From Flectobacillus roseus (GTDB lineage: Bacteria; Bacteroidota; Bacteroidia; Cytophagales; Spirosomataceae), in the NCBI RefSeq assembly GCF_030056665.1, contig NZ_JASHIG010000030.1: a stretch of 64,000 bases of DNA, one strand, 5' to 3'. The stretch's first letter is position 1, and each line of letters opens with the position of its first letter. The notes below the pieces were generated by a model. The model had not been told where the DNA came from. It saw only the letters and a program-made list of their open reading frames with translations, and made no database searches. Positions 28,228 to 36,216 of this stretch are shown piece by piece. A program made the position numbers and the translations under genes.

Positions 28228-29304
28228 ATGACCCTAGAACAATTACGACAACAAATTGATGAGCTTGACAATGAAATGCTTGAGATACTCAACAAGCGTA
28301 TGGAAGTTGTTAAGCATGTGGGAGAGCTTAAAAAAACGACTCAGACTGTTATTTATCGTCCTGAGCGTGAGAAGCAAATCATCGACCGTCTTGCAGAAAT
28401 GAGCCAAGGCTTATTGACACGCCCTGCGATTGAGGCTATTTACCTTGAAATTTTTGCAGTATCTCGTAATCTTGAACTGCCAGAACGTATTGCCTATTTG
28501 GGTCCTGAGGGTAGCTTTACTCACCAAGCAGCCGAAAGTCGTTTTGGTGCTATGAGCGATTACTTACCTTTGCCAAGCATTCGTTCAGTTTTTGAAAGTG
28601 TTGATACAGGTCGTGCAAGATTTGGTGTTGTCCCTATCGAAAACAATTTGGAAGGTATTGTAAAAGAGACGATTGATTTGCTAAACGAAACAGATTTGAA
28701 AATTGTAGCAGAAGTGGTTATTCCTGTTCACTTTACGTTTGCTACCAAATCTGAAAAATTATCGGATATTAAACGAATTTATTCAAAAGACATCGCTTTT
28801 GGGCAATGTGAAAAATTCTTAAATGAATATTTCAATGGTAAGGATGAAGAGTTTTTTGTACAAGTAGATTCGACTTCCAAAGCTGCCAAATTAGCTTCTC
28901 AAGATGAGCAATCTGCCGCAGTTTGTTCGCATATCGCAGCCAAACTGTTTGATGTTCCTATCTTGTTTGACAATATTCAAGATTCCTCTCAAAATAGAAC
29001 AAGATTTTTCATTATCGGAAAAGATTTTGTCAATCAGAAGAGTGAAAAAGATAAAACTACCATCATTGCCAAACTTCCCGATGATGGTAAGCCAGGAACT
29101 CTGGTAAGATTCCTACAAGAGTTTGAAAATCGTGGCATCAACCTTGTTAAAATTGAATCGAGACCTGTGAAAGAAGGTGAAACCTTCAACTTCTGGTTCT
29201 TGATGGAATTTGATGGGTATTTCTTAGATGAGAATGTTCAACATATCATGAAAAAACATGAATCCGACATTAAGTGGCTCGGAAGTTATGTAAAAATGGT
29301 GTAA
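28228..29304 (+). CDS. pheA: bifunctional chorismate mutase / prephenate dehydratase
   Basis: 358 aa. The N-terminal AroQ-type chorismate mutase (1-88) has the IDELDNEMLEILNKRMEVV helix. The prephenate dehydratase domain (about 93-270) has GPEGSFTHQAA and the catalytic TRF in NRTRFFIIG. A C-terminal ACT domain (about 283-357) has GTLVRFLQEF and ESRP for phenylalanine feedback. It makes phenylpyruvate from chorismate. A terminator follows directly. Confidence 0.95.
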   Translation: MTLEQLRQQIDELDNEMLEILNKRMEVVKHVGELKKTTQTVIYRPEREKQIIDRLAEMSQGLLTRPAIEAIYLEIFAVSRNLELPERIAYLGPEGSFTHQAAESRFGAMSDYLPLPSIRSVFESVDTGRARFGVVPIENNLEGIVKETIDLLNETDLKIVAEVVIPVHFTFATKSEKLSDIKRIYSKDIAFGQCEKFLNEYFNGKDEEFFVQVDSTSKAAKLASQDEQSAAVCSHIAAKLFDVPILFDNIQDSSQNRTRFFIIGKDFVNQKSEKDKTTIIAKLPDDGKPGTLVRFLQEFENRGINLVKIESRPVKEGETFNFWFLMEFDGYFLDENVQHIMKKHESDIKWLGSYVKMV

Positions 29305-29309
29305 AAATA

Positions 29310-29338
29310 AAAGCCGTTAGGGACAAACTAACGGCTTT
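29310..29338. terminator. bidirectional terminator between pheA and bestrophin
   Basis: Perfect 11-bp stem AAAGCCGTTAG/CTAACGGCTTT with loop GGACAAA and a T-rich tail on the plus strand (A-rich lead for the minus strand). It serves two convergent genes. Confidence 0.85.
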
Positions 29339-29342
29339 CTTT

Positions 29343-30230
29343 TTATCTTAAAATTGACTCTTCTTGAAAAATTTCACCTATATGCTTTTGAATATTTTTA
29401 CACATCTGTGCTAATGGTAAGTCGTTTGCATCTGTCCCAAATGGATTTTCAATTTCTTCTGCAATCAGCTCTAAACTTGCCAACACATAAAACACAAAAA
29501 CTACCACTGGAATCACTATATAACCTAACGTAAAAACATAACCAAAGGGTAAAGTCATTACATAAAAGAAGATAAACTTTTTCAAAAAGGCTGTGTAGGA
29601 AAATGGAATTGGCGTATTTTTAATACGCTCACAAGCGCCACAAATATCTGTAAAGGTTCGAACTTCCTCATTAATAAAAAGTAACTGCTCGCCAGAAATA
29701 ATATTTTTTGCATATAATGCCTGCACCTGCTCAACTAGCAACTTGGCTATGTAATTAGGTTTATGATATTCTGGCTTTACTTTGTATTCAGAAATGAACA
29801 ACTCACTATCATTTTGATGTCCACGCAAATGGCGTTTCAAGGCAAAAGCATATTCTACAATAAGCTTTTCGATTAAGACTCTTTCTGCTACTAGCTCTTT
29901 GGGTATTATCGCTTGAATTTTGATGGCAAAATTGCGTGAGGCATTTGTCAAAGCGCCCCAGTTACGTCTTCCCTCCCACCAACGATCATAGGCCGTATTG
30001 GTTCTAAAAACCAATAGCATAGAGATCACAAAACCTAGCATTCCATGCATAGCTGGAATATTTTTGATATGCGAATTTTCACTTAATTTAAAAACATCTA
30101 CTTCCAAATAAGCAATCAAACCAGAGTAGGCTCCAATAGCAATTAGCATAGGGAACAACTTTCTGAAAGTATCGGCTTTATGAAAGTGGAAAATAAAGGT
30201 GAACCATTCCTTTGGATTATAATTGATCAT
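29343..30230 (-). CDS. bestrophin-family channel-like membrane protein
   Basis: 295 aa from the ATG at 30230. The longer frame to 30275 would run into the sufB terminator stem, so the internal Met (MINYNPKEWF) is chosen. Hallmarks are the membrane segments near the N-terminus, LVFRTNTAYDRWWEGRRNWGALTNASRNFA, and the C-terminal GYVFTLGYIVIPVVVF helices with EEIENPFGTDANDLPL. Bacterial bestrophins form pentameric anion or sodium channels. Confidence 0.92.
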   Translation of the reverse strand: MINYNPKEWFTFIFHFHKADTFRKLFPMLIAIGAYSGLIAYLEVDVFKLSENSHIKNIPAMHGMLGFVISMLLVFRTNTAYDRWWEGRRNWGALTNASRNFAIKIQAIIPKELVAERVLIEKLIVEYAFALKRHLRGHQNDSELFISEYKVKPEYHKPNYIAKLLVEQVQALYAKNIISGEQLLFINEEVRTFTDICGACERIKNTPIPFSYTAFLKKFIFFYVMTLPFGYVFTLGYIVIPVVVFVFYVLASLELIAEEIENPFGTDANDLPLAQMCKNIQKHIGEIFQEESILR

Positions 30231-30273
30231 AGAGATAAGAATAATTTTGTATAATAGTTTCGATGATACAAAC

Positions 30274-30308
30274 AAAAACAGCTTCTATCAAAAATAGAAG
30301 CTGTTTTT
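30274..30308 (-). terminator. terminator after sufB
   Basis: Perfect 14-bp stem (30274-30287 with 30295-30308) containing AACAGCTTCTA, 7-nt loop, U-tract on the minus strand. It lies 28 bp past the sufB stop, so sufB is not cotranscribed with other suf genes. Confidence 0.88.
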
Positions 30309-30335
30309 ATATCTATCGTAATAAATTACAATTCG

Positions 30336-31784
30336 TTAACCTACCGAACCTTCCAAAGAGATAGCGAGAAGTTTTTGTGCTTCTACTGCAAATTCCATTG
30401 GTAATTGATTCAAGACTTCTTTAGCATATCCATTCACAATCAAAGCAATAGCTGCTTCAGTAGAAATACCACGCTGATTACAATAGAAGATTTGATCTTC
30501 ACCAATCTTCGAAGTAGTCGCTTCGTGCTCTACAGTAGCTGTGTTATTTTTTACTTCAATGTATGGGAAAGTATGCGCACCACAACGGTCACCCATCAAC
30601 AATGAGTCACATTGAGAGAAGTTACGAGCATTTTCAGCGCGTTTCATCACTTCAACTAATCCTCTATATGAGTTTTGAGAACGACCTGCAGAAATACCTT
30701 TTGAAACGATACGAGACTTGGTATTTTTACCAATGTGTACCATTTTCGTACCAGTATCTGCTTGTTGCATGTTGTTGGTAACAGCTACTGAATAAAATTC
30801 TCCAATAGAGTTATCACCTTTCAAAATTACAGAAGGGTATTTCCATGTAATTGCAGAACCTGTCTCTACTTGAGTCCAAGAGATTTTTGAGTTAGCGCCA
30901 TCACAAATACCACGTTTTGTTACGAAGTTGTAAATACCACCTTTACCGTCTTTATCACCTGGATACCAGTTTTGAACAGTAGAGTATTTAACCTCTGCAT
31001 TCTCGTGTGCTACAATTTCAACTACAGCAGCGTGCAATTGGTTTTCGTCACGCATTGGAGCAGTACAACCTTCTAAGTAACTTACATAAGAAGACTCGTC
31101 AGCAACAATCAAAGTACGCTCAAATTGACCAGTACCAGCCGCATTAATGCGGAAATACGTAGACAATTCCATCGGGCATCTTACTCCTTTTGGAATATAA
31201 CAGAATGAACCATCTGAGAATACAGCAGCATTCAATGCCGAAAAGAAATTATCCTTTACAGGCACCACTGAACCCAAGTATTTTTTGATTAATTCAGGAT
31301 GCTCTTTAATTGCTTCAGACATCGAGCTAAAGATAATACCTTTTTCAGCTAAAGTCTTTTTAAAAGTAGTAGCCACTGAAACTGAGTCAATTACAGCATC
31401 TACTGCAACTCCAGAAAGGCGTTTCTGCTCATCAAGAGAGATACCTAATTTTTCGAAAGTACGACGTAATTCTGGATCAATCTCATCCAATGAATTGACA
31501 ACTTTCGTTTGTTTTGGAGCTGAATAATATTTGATTGCTTGGTAGTCAACTTTTTTGTAGTCAACGTTAGCCCATTCTGGTTCTTGCATACCCAACCAAG
31601 TACGGTATGCGCTCAAACGCCATTCCAACATCCATTCTGGCTCGTCTTTCTTAGCCGAGATTTGACGGATAACGTCTTCATTCAAACCTGCAGGTACTTC
31701 ATCTGTTTCGAAGTGACTTTCGAAACCATATTTATACTCAGAGGAGGTGATTTCTTCGAGAATGTCTATTTCTTCTTTTGCCAT
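30336..31784 (-). CDS. sufB: Fe-S cluster assembly protein SufB
   Basis: 482 aa, cytoplasmic scaffold subunit of the SufBC2D complex. It shows FSDGSFCYIPKGVRCPMELSTYFRIN, YLEGCTAPMRDENQLHAAVVEI and the C-terminal DQIFYCNQRGISTEAAIALIVNG region, which contains the essential Cys and the loop near the SufD interface. Unlike most Bacteroidota arrangements, no sufC, sufD or sufS follows: a terminator and an unrelated gene do. Confidence 0.96.
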   Translation of the reverse strand: MAKEEIDILEEITSSEYKYGFESHFETDEVPAGLNEDVIRQISAKKDEPEWMLEWRLSAYRTWLGMQEPEWANVDYKKVDYQAIKYYSAPKQTKVVNSLDEIDPELRRTFEKLGISLDEQKRLSGVAVDAVIDSVSVATTFKKTLAEKGIIFSSMSEAIKEHPELIKKYLGSVVPVKDNFFSALNAAVFSDGSFCYIPKGVRCPMELSTYFRINAAGTGQFERTLIVADESSYVSYLEGCTAPMRDENQLHAAVVEIVAHENAEVKYSTVQNWYPGDKDGKGGIYNFVTKRGICDGANSKISWTQVETGSAITWKYPSVILKGDNSIGEFYSVAVTNNMQQADTGTKMVHIGKNTKSRIVSKGISAGRSQNSYRGLVEVMKRAENARNFSQCDSLLMGDRCGAHTFPYIEVKNNTATVEHEATTSKIGEDQIFYCNQRGISTEAAIALIVNGYAKEVLNQLPMEFAVEAQKLLAISLEGSVG

Positions 31785-32048
31785 TGTTTTAATCTGTTAC
31801 AGCAATTGGTATATCAGTGATTTTGTGCTAGACAAGGAAGTAATTTCAAAGCATGTTAAAATGTCATTCAAAAAAATGATATTTGTTAGCTTTTTAACTA
31901 ATTATTGACCTTTGAATTCATTCACTGAAATAATTGGTCTACAAAAATAAACCAAAAAGCGCAAGAAAAGTTCTGTTGTTTAGAATTTTTCTAAGATGTA
32001 CCACAATTATTCCTAATTTTTGGAGAAAACTCCACTCAAACCCTCATT

Positions 32049-32522
32049 TTAAGAAGGATTCGCAAACGGAACCGAACGATTTACCGACTCTTCCAACGAT
32101 ATAAAAGTTTCTGTTCTCTGAATACCTGCCACTTTTTGAATTTTGTCATGCAATACTTCTCTTAAATGAACGGTATCACGACAAACAATTTTGGCAAAAA
32201 TAGAATAAATGCCCGTGGTATAATTTATGCTTACAACTTCAGGGATTTGCATGAGTTGGTCTGCAACCTCCGCATATAGCGAACTTTTATCCAGATAAAT
32301 ACCTAGAAAAGCAGATATATCCCATCCAAGTCGAGTATGGTCTACAATCAGTTGGGAGCCTTTAACAATTCCCATTTCTTCCATTTTGGCCATCCTTACA
32401 TGGACTGTACCACTGGAAACATGGATTTTTTTGGCAATTTCGGTATAGGGCATAGTAGCATCGCTCATTAAAAGCCCTAATATTTTTAAATCAACTTGGT
32501 CAATGCCTGGTACTTTTTCCAT
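32049..32522 (-). CDS. Lrp/AsnC family transcriptional regulator
   Basis: 157 aa. An N-terminal winged helix-turn-helix (about 8-55, IAKKIHVSSGTVHVRMAKMEEMG) and a C-terminal RAM domain (about 70-145) that would bind an amino acid effector and mediate octamer formation. It is divergent from the structured RNA gene, 140 bp from its promoter, so regulation of that RNA is conceivable but unsupported. Confidence 0.92.
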   Translation of the reverse strand: MEKVPGIDQVDLKILGLLMSDATMPYTEIAKKIHVSSGTVHVRMAKMEEMGIVKGSQLIVDHTRLGWDISAFLGIYLDKSSLYAEVADQLMQIPEVVSINYTTGIYSIFAKIVCRDTVHLREVLHDKIQKVAGIQRTETFISLEESVNRSVPFANPS

Positions 32523-32661
32523 AAGTATTAATACAGTCTAAAGTTATTATTAACAATTTCGCAAAAAACAAGGCTTCAAGAATTGCCATTTTTAACGATT
32601 CGTTAACAAAAATAGCAAATTTTTGAAAATACTATAAATTTTAATAATTTTTTATAAAATA

Positions 32662-32693
32662 TTTGCAAAATATCTGAACGCCTGTTAACTTTG
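32662..32693 (+). promoter_or_regulatory. consensus promoter of the tRNA-like RNA
   Basis: TTTG (32662-32665), exactly 20 bp, TAACTTTG (32686-32693): a full match to the Bacteroidota -33/-7 promoter. Predicted start is near 32700, about 28 nt before the tRNA-like fold. Confidence 0.8.
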
Positions 32694-32727
32694 CATTGTC
32701 AAGTTAAAAGAACAACGACACACACAA

Positions 32728-32887
32728 TGTAGGGTGATGAAATTTGGCAGACGTGCCCTCCTGTCTCGGGGGTGGTGATTACGGGATAAAGTTAGTATAA
32801 TGCCTATCGCAAGATAGACTGGGGTTGACCACCAGATTTTGTACTATACCTAACTACGCCGTGGAGGTTCGAGTCCTTCTCCTACAG
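32728..32887 (+). ncRNA. class II tRNA-like RNA with a 90-nt branched variable region
   Basis: The ends form a tRNA: acceptor TGTAGGG/TCCTACA (32728-32734 with 32880-32886, six Watson-Crick pairs plus G-U), discriminator G 32887, D arm ATG/CGT with loop AATTTGGCAGA, anticodon-like arm CCCTC/GGGGG (32756-32760, 32768-32772) with loop CTGTCTC, and T arm GGAGG-TTCGAGT-CCTTC (32863-32879). Between 32773 and 32862 lies a giant variable region: stem ACGG/CCGT (32781-32784, 32859-32862), helix AGTTAG-TATA with TATA-C-CTAACT (32790-32799, 32845-32855), then two hairpins, CTATC-GCAA-GATAG (32804-32817) and CTGGGG-TTGA-CC-A-CCAG (32819-32835). The anticodon position reads GTC, but position 37 is U, where functional tRNAs have a purine. 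The D loop looks Leu/Ser-like; G73 does not fit Leu. Whether it is charged is unknown. CCA is not encoded. Confidence 0.75.
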
Positions 32888-33026
32888 CAATTATCTGAAA
32901 TTTTGGGGATATACGATTTGGCAAAATAAAATTTCCTGATTACCTTTATTCCCAGATTATCAGATTGACTACGAATATAATAAAGTAGTTTTATTTGGTT
33001 TTTAGTTTGTTGATGAAGTGTAATTC
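32888..33026 (+). ncRNA. 3' extension of the tRNA-like transcript
   Basis: No gene is seen between the tRNA-like fold and the terminator. The stretch can form an outer pair ATCTGA (32893-32898) with TCAGAT (32960-32965), an inner pair TGGGGATA with TTATTCCCA, and a hairpin ACTAC/GTAGT followed by T-rich sequence. It may be a trailer that is processed away. Confidence 0.4.
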
Positions 33027-33057
33027 AAAAAAGCAGTCTTACTGAGTCTGCTTTTTT
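33027..33057 (+). terminator. terminator of the tRNA-like RNA
   Basis: Ten-bp outer stem AAAAAAGCAG/CTGCTTTTTT (33027-33036 with 33048-33057) followed by further T. It defines a transcription unit of about 350 nt starting near 32700. The stretch 33058-33294 to the next terminator holds nothing recognisable. Confidence 0.8.
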
Positions 33058-33294
33058 TGTTTTTATAGCCTTTTGTACTTCCTAAAGTGCTTCTGTTGAG
33101 TTATTTTAGCTTTTTTAGTTCTATCTACTTTTCACAAACCCTCTTATGATTTGCCTCTTTTATAGATTTTCCAAATAATATTTCAATTTAGCAAAGCAAT
33201 ACTTTCTTTTCGATTTCCCTCTTTTTTGATGACAAAAAGAAGAAAAACTCCTTTTGCTCCTACCGATTACTCAAATATCCATTTTAAAAATAGA

Positions 33295-33324
33295 AAAACC
33301 TCAACCCAAATGAGCTGAGGTTTT
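33295..33324 (-). terminator. terminator after the GH43 gene
   Basis: Stem AAAACCTCA/TGAGGTTTT (33295-33303 with 33316-33324), T-rich on the minus strand, 24 bp past the stop codon of the GH43 gene. Confidence 0.75.
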
Positions 33325-33348
33325 AATAAATATTGACAATATCAGGAA

Positions 33349-34725
33349 TTAATAAACTTTGAATTCCCAAATTCCTGCAACTCCTTTCAAGAATTTGATT
33401 CTCAAATACTGAAATTTCTTATTCAATACATCTGTGTGCGGAGATTTGATTTGAACGTCCTCGTGTCCTCCACATTTTACCCAACTTTTACCATCTAGCG
33501 AGCCTTCCAAAACATAGGCATGACCAGCAGTTGGTTTAACAAAGTAGGTTTCAACTTTCTTAATGGTTTGAGGTTTTGACAATTTTGCCGTAAAAGTCGC
33601 TAAAGAATCGGCTGCATCTGCCATCCAGCGAGTTCCGTTTGACCAATCAGTCGCATTGGCAGAATTGTAGTACTCAGTGCGTTTGAGTGTCTCATCATAT
33701 ATATGAGGAACTTTGTACTCTGGCTTAGTTGAAGAAGCACTTGTTTCCTCTATTTTCAACCCTTTATCTTTTACATTCAAAGGATTTACACCTTTATTGG
33801 TCAATTTTACGGGTTTGATCGTTCCATCTTCGTTAAACTCCATTTTGTTGATCCAAACCTGACGGTTAGTTCCCGAGCGACCGAATTCGAGATAAGTGAA
33901 ATAATAATCGTCTCCAATATTAAAAACATTACCGTGTCCAGGACCATATATTTTTTCAGTGGTATCGGTTTTAGCGATAATTTCTTCCTTCGGAAATTCA
34001 TAAGGTCCAAAAGGAGAAACTTTGCTATATTGATATGCATAAGCATAATGCTCATGACCGCTCAAGGTGTACATATAGTAGTAAATACCTTTTCTTTTAA
34101 AAAAGATTGGACCTTCAGAATATCCATTTCTCTTCGTTTGAATCACCTGAATATCGCCATCTAATTCGGTCATGTTGGGCTTTAGCTTAGCCGCACCACG
34201 TTGTGCCCAAAACAAATATGGTGTTTTATCATCATCGATAAAGATTTCAGCATCAATCCCTTTGGTCTTTTTAGGCCCATCCATCAGCACAAGCGGAGCT
34301 GGAGCTTTACCCTTTTCGAAAGTATCTTCTCCCACCAATTTAAAAGGACCTTTCGGAGAAGAAGCTTTTGCTACGTAAATATGTGTATTGACCGTCGGGT
34401 AAAAGAAATAGTCATTTCCTACCTTTTGGGCATAGCTTGGCGCCCAAAAAAGCTGTTTGGCAGCCGATGGAAAGAATATTCCGTCAAAAGACCAATTCAC
34501 CAAATCTTTGGATTGCCAAAGAACTGGAGGTCCTGAAGTTGCCAAACCTTTATCATAACCATCTGTAGTGGCGTAGCAATAAAAAGTATCTCCAAACTTT
34601 ACAATACTTGGATCAGCAATTAAGTCAGGAATAATAGGATTGTAATTTCGAACAGTTTGCGCGACAGTAGCTTTCGCTATTGACAAACACAGACCCATTC
34701 CTAGAAGATATTTGAATAATTTCAT
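33349..34725 (-). CDS. GH43-type glycosidase with C-terminal discoidin (F5/8C) domain
   Basis: 458 aa with a signal peptide ending ATVAQ. The five-bladed propeller (about 28-320) shows the three GH43 acids: Asp in DLIADPSIVKFGD, Asp in KGIDAEIFIDDD and Glu in GYSEGPIFFKRKG. A C-terminal F5/8 type C-like domain (about 335-458) probably binds carbohydrate. Likely an arabinofuranosidase, xylosidase or galactosidase acting on plant or algal glycans in the periplasm. Confidence 0.9.
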   Translation of the reverse strand: MKLFKYLLGMGLCLSIAKATVAQTVRNYNPIIPDLIADPSIVKFGDTFYCYATTDGYDKGLATSGPPVLWQSKDLVNWSFDGIFFPSAAKQLFWAPSYAQKVGNDYFFYPTVNTHIYVAKASSPKGPFKLVGEDTFEKGKAPAPLVLMDGPKKTKGIDAEIFIDDDKTPYLFWAQRGAAKLKPNMTELDGDIQVIQTKRNGYSEGPIFFKRKGIYYYMYTLSGHEHYAYAYQYSKVSPFGPYEFPKEEIIAKTDTTEKIYGPGHGNVFNIGDDYYFTYLEFGRSGTNRQVWINKMEFNEDGTIKPVKLTNKGVNPLNVKDKGLKIEETSASSTKPEYKVPHIYDETLKRTEYYNSANATDWSNGTRWMADAADSLATFTAKLSKPQTIKKVETYFVKPTAGHAYVLEGSLDGKSWVKCGGHEDVQIKSPHTDVLNKKFQYLRIKFLKGVAGIWEFKVY

Positions 34726-34824
34726 GGTTTGTTTATTAAAGGGATTAAATAATTATTAGAGATTGGCTATTTATCAATAAGTGTCAATCATACACAATTA
34801 TACTCAAGTACGTAAATAAAAGGA

Positions 34825-34862
34825 TAAACAGGTTAGAATTTCAACTGTTCCTAACCTGTTTA
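34825..34862 (-). terminator. terminator after the DUF2264 gene
   Basis: Perfect 12-bp stem TAAACAGGTTAG/CTAACCTGTTTA (34825-34836 with 34851-34862), then T-rich sequence on the minus strand. It separates the GH88-DUF2264 pair from the GH43 gene. Confidence 0.75.
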
Positions 34863-34878
34863 AGCAACAAATATTCTT

Positions 34879-36129
34879 TTAATCGATAGCATGGTCTGGT
34901 GGTACTGGCAATCCTTGCCAAATTCGTTGAGAAGTCCATGGTTGAGGGCTTGCGCTCCAAAACTCATCTGTTTCTGGCAAACCTAGAGGAAGCAAAATAA
35001 AAGAGCATAGATATAAACTCCCTGTTGTGATATATGAATCTGCGATTTCGGGTTGAGCGCCGTAGAATCCGATTTTCAACCAGCCTTTTTCATCAAAAGT
35101 GGTTTTTGATTCTGTTGTTTTCTTCAAGATTGCCGTTAAAGCTTCACGTGTTTGAGCCACACTAATTTCCTTAGGAAGATTATGAACCAGCGCCATATCT
35201 GCCAAATGATGAAACGCTCCTCCTCTATAAACCAACGATCTGCCTATGGCAGGAAATGTACCGTCGGGGTTCACCAATTTTTCTTGAATATGTGCGTAAC
35301 GTTGTGCACGCTCCATGATTTTTTTACCAGCCCAATTAAAAGAAGAATTTTTTGCACTTACTACTTGATGGATATTTACTAAAAAAGGTTGAATAACGTA
35401 GCTGTTGTAGTAGTCATAATGAAACTTTTCGCCATCGCCATAAATACCATCACCCAAATACCATTGTTCAAACTGACGGTAGCAATACTCTATACGGAGG
35501 ATATCCCATGAATAGCCATACTTGCAGAAAAAGGCCTCAATCATCCCTGAAAACAATATCCAGTTACTAAAACCAGGTTTTATTTCTCTCGTTTTCACAA
35601 AAGAATTTACTACATTTTGTTTGGTGGGAGCATCCAAATGCTCCCAAAGCCAAGGAGAGCGCACAAAAGCCAATGCCAAAAATGCAGCATCGACCAAAGG
35701 CTGTCCTGCACCTTCGAATTTCATGTAATCTTTTGCCTGAGGATTTACGGCATTAGCAACAGCTTTTATAGCCCATTGTCTGTAAGTGTTTCTCAGCGCT
35801 ACTTCAGCAGGAGAACCACCTTCGGCATTGAGCCATGGTGCTATACCACAGAGCAAACGACCAAAGGCTTCGAGATACGCCACTTGCGAACGGCTTGTTT
35901 TGTTATCTATATGAACAGAGAATTCGACAGGCATTTTAATTTTTAGACTATCATTTGCTAAACTTTGCAAGACAGGACGAGACAATTGATCGAGATGTGC
36001 AAGCCATACCTCACGAGTAGTGAGCACAGGCGCTTCGACGGTCGTTTCTTTTTTCTTTTTTGACTTTTGTGCTGTAGCTTGATAACTCAAAGCACCAGCC
36101 ATAAGAGCAGCGAGGATAAGTTTTTTCAT
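34879..36129 (-). CDS. DUF2264 domain protein (predicted secreted glycan-active enzyme)
   Basis: 416 aa from the ATG at 36129 (MKKLILAALMAGALS, signal peptide ending ATAQ); the frame open to 36162 adds eleven residues before the signal peptide. The body is an alpha-helical DUF2264 domain (about 45-400) with LEAFGRLLCGIAPWLN, YGDGEKFHYDYYNSYVIQP and AIGRSLVYRGGAFH. This is an (alpha/alpha)-barrel family that co-occurs with polysaccharide lyases and unsaturated-uronide hydrolases. GH88 lies 87 bp upstream, so a shared substrate is likely. Confidence 0.85.
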   Translation of the reverse strand: MKKLILAALMAGALSYQATAQKSKKKKETTVEAPVLTTREVWLAHLDQLSRPVLQSLANDSLKIKMPVEFSVHIDNKTSRSQVAYLEAFGRLLCGIAPWLNAEGGSPAEVALRNTYRQWAIKAVANAVNPQAKDYMKFEGAGQPLVDAAFLALAFVRSPWLWEHLDAPTKQNVVNSFVKTREIKPGFSNWILFSGMIEAFFCKYGYSWDILRIEYCYRQFEQWYLGDGIYGDGEKFHYDYYNSYVIQPFLVNIHQVVSAKNSSFNWAGKKIMERAQRYAHIQEKLVNPDGTFPAIGRSLVYRGGAFHHLADMALVHNLPKEISVAQTREALTAILKKTTESKTTFDEKGWLKIGFYGAQPEIADSYITTGSLYLCSFILLPLGLPETDEFWSASPQPWTSQRIWQGLPVPPDHAID

Positions 36130-36216
36130 AGGTTTGTTATGTAAAAAATCTATTAGGTTCAAAGCATTTTATCTAAACCTTGAACCAAATAGAGAGAAAT
36201 TTCACTTGGATAATTC

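Noticed and set aside
32728..32887. Group I intron in a tRNA-Leu, or a tmRNA
   Set aside because: The insert is only about 90 nt and lies in the variable region, not the anticodon loop; conserved group I core elements are missing. tmRNA would have a tag reading frame and a different 5' end, and its D loop is not Leu/Ser-like.
33229..33318. 29-codon reading frame after the tRNA-like RNA
   Set aside because: It overlaps the GH43 terminator on the opposite strand, has no promoter or family resemblance and is very short.
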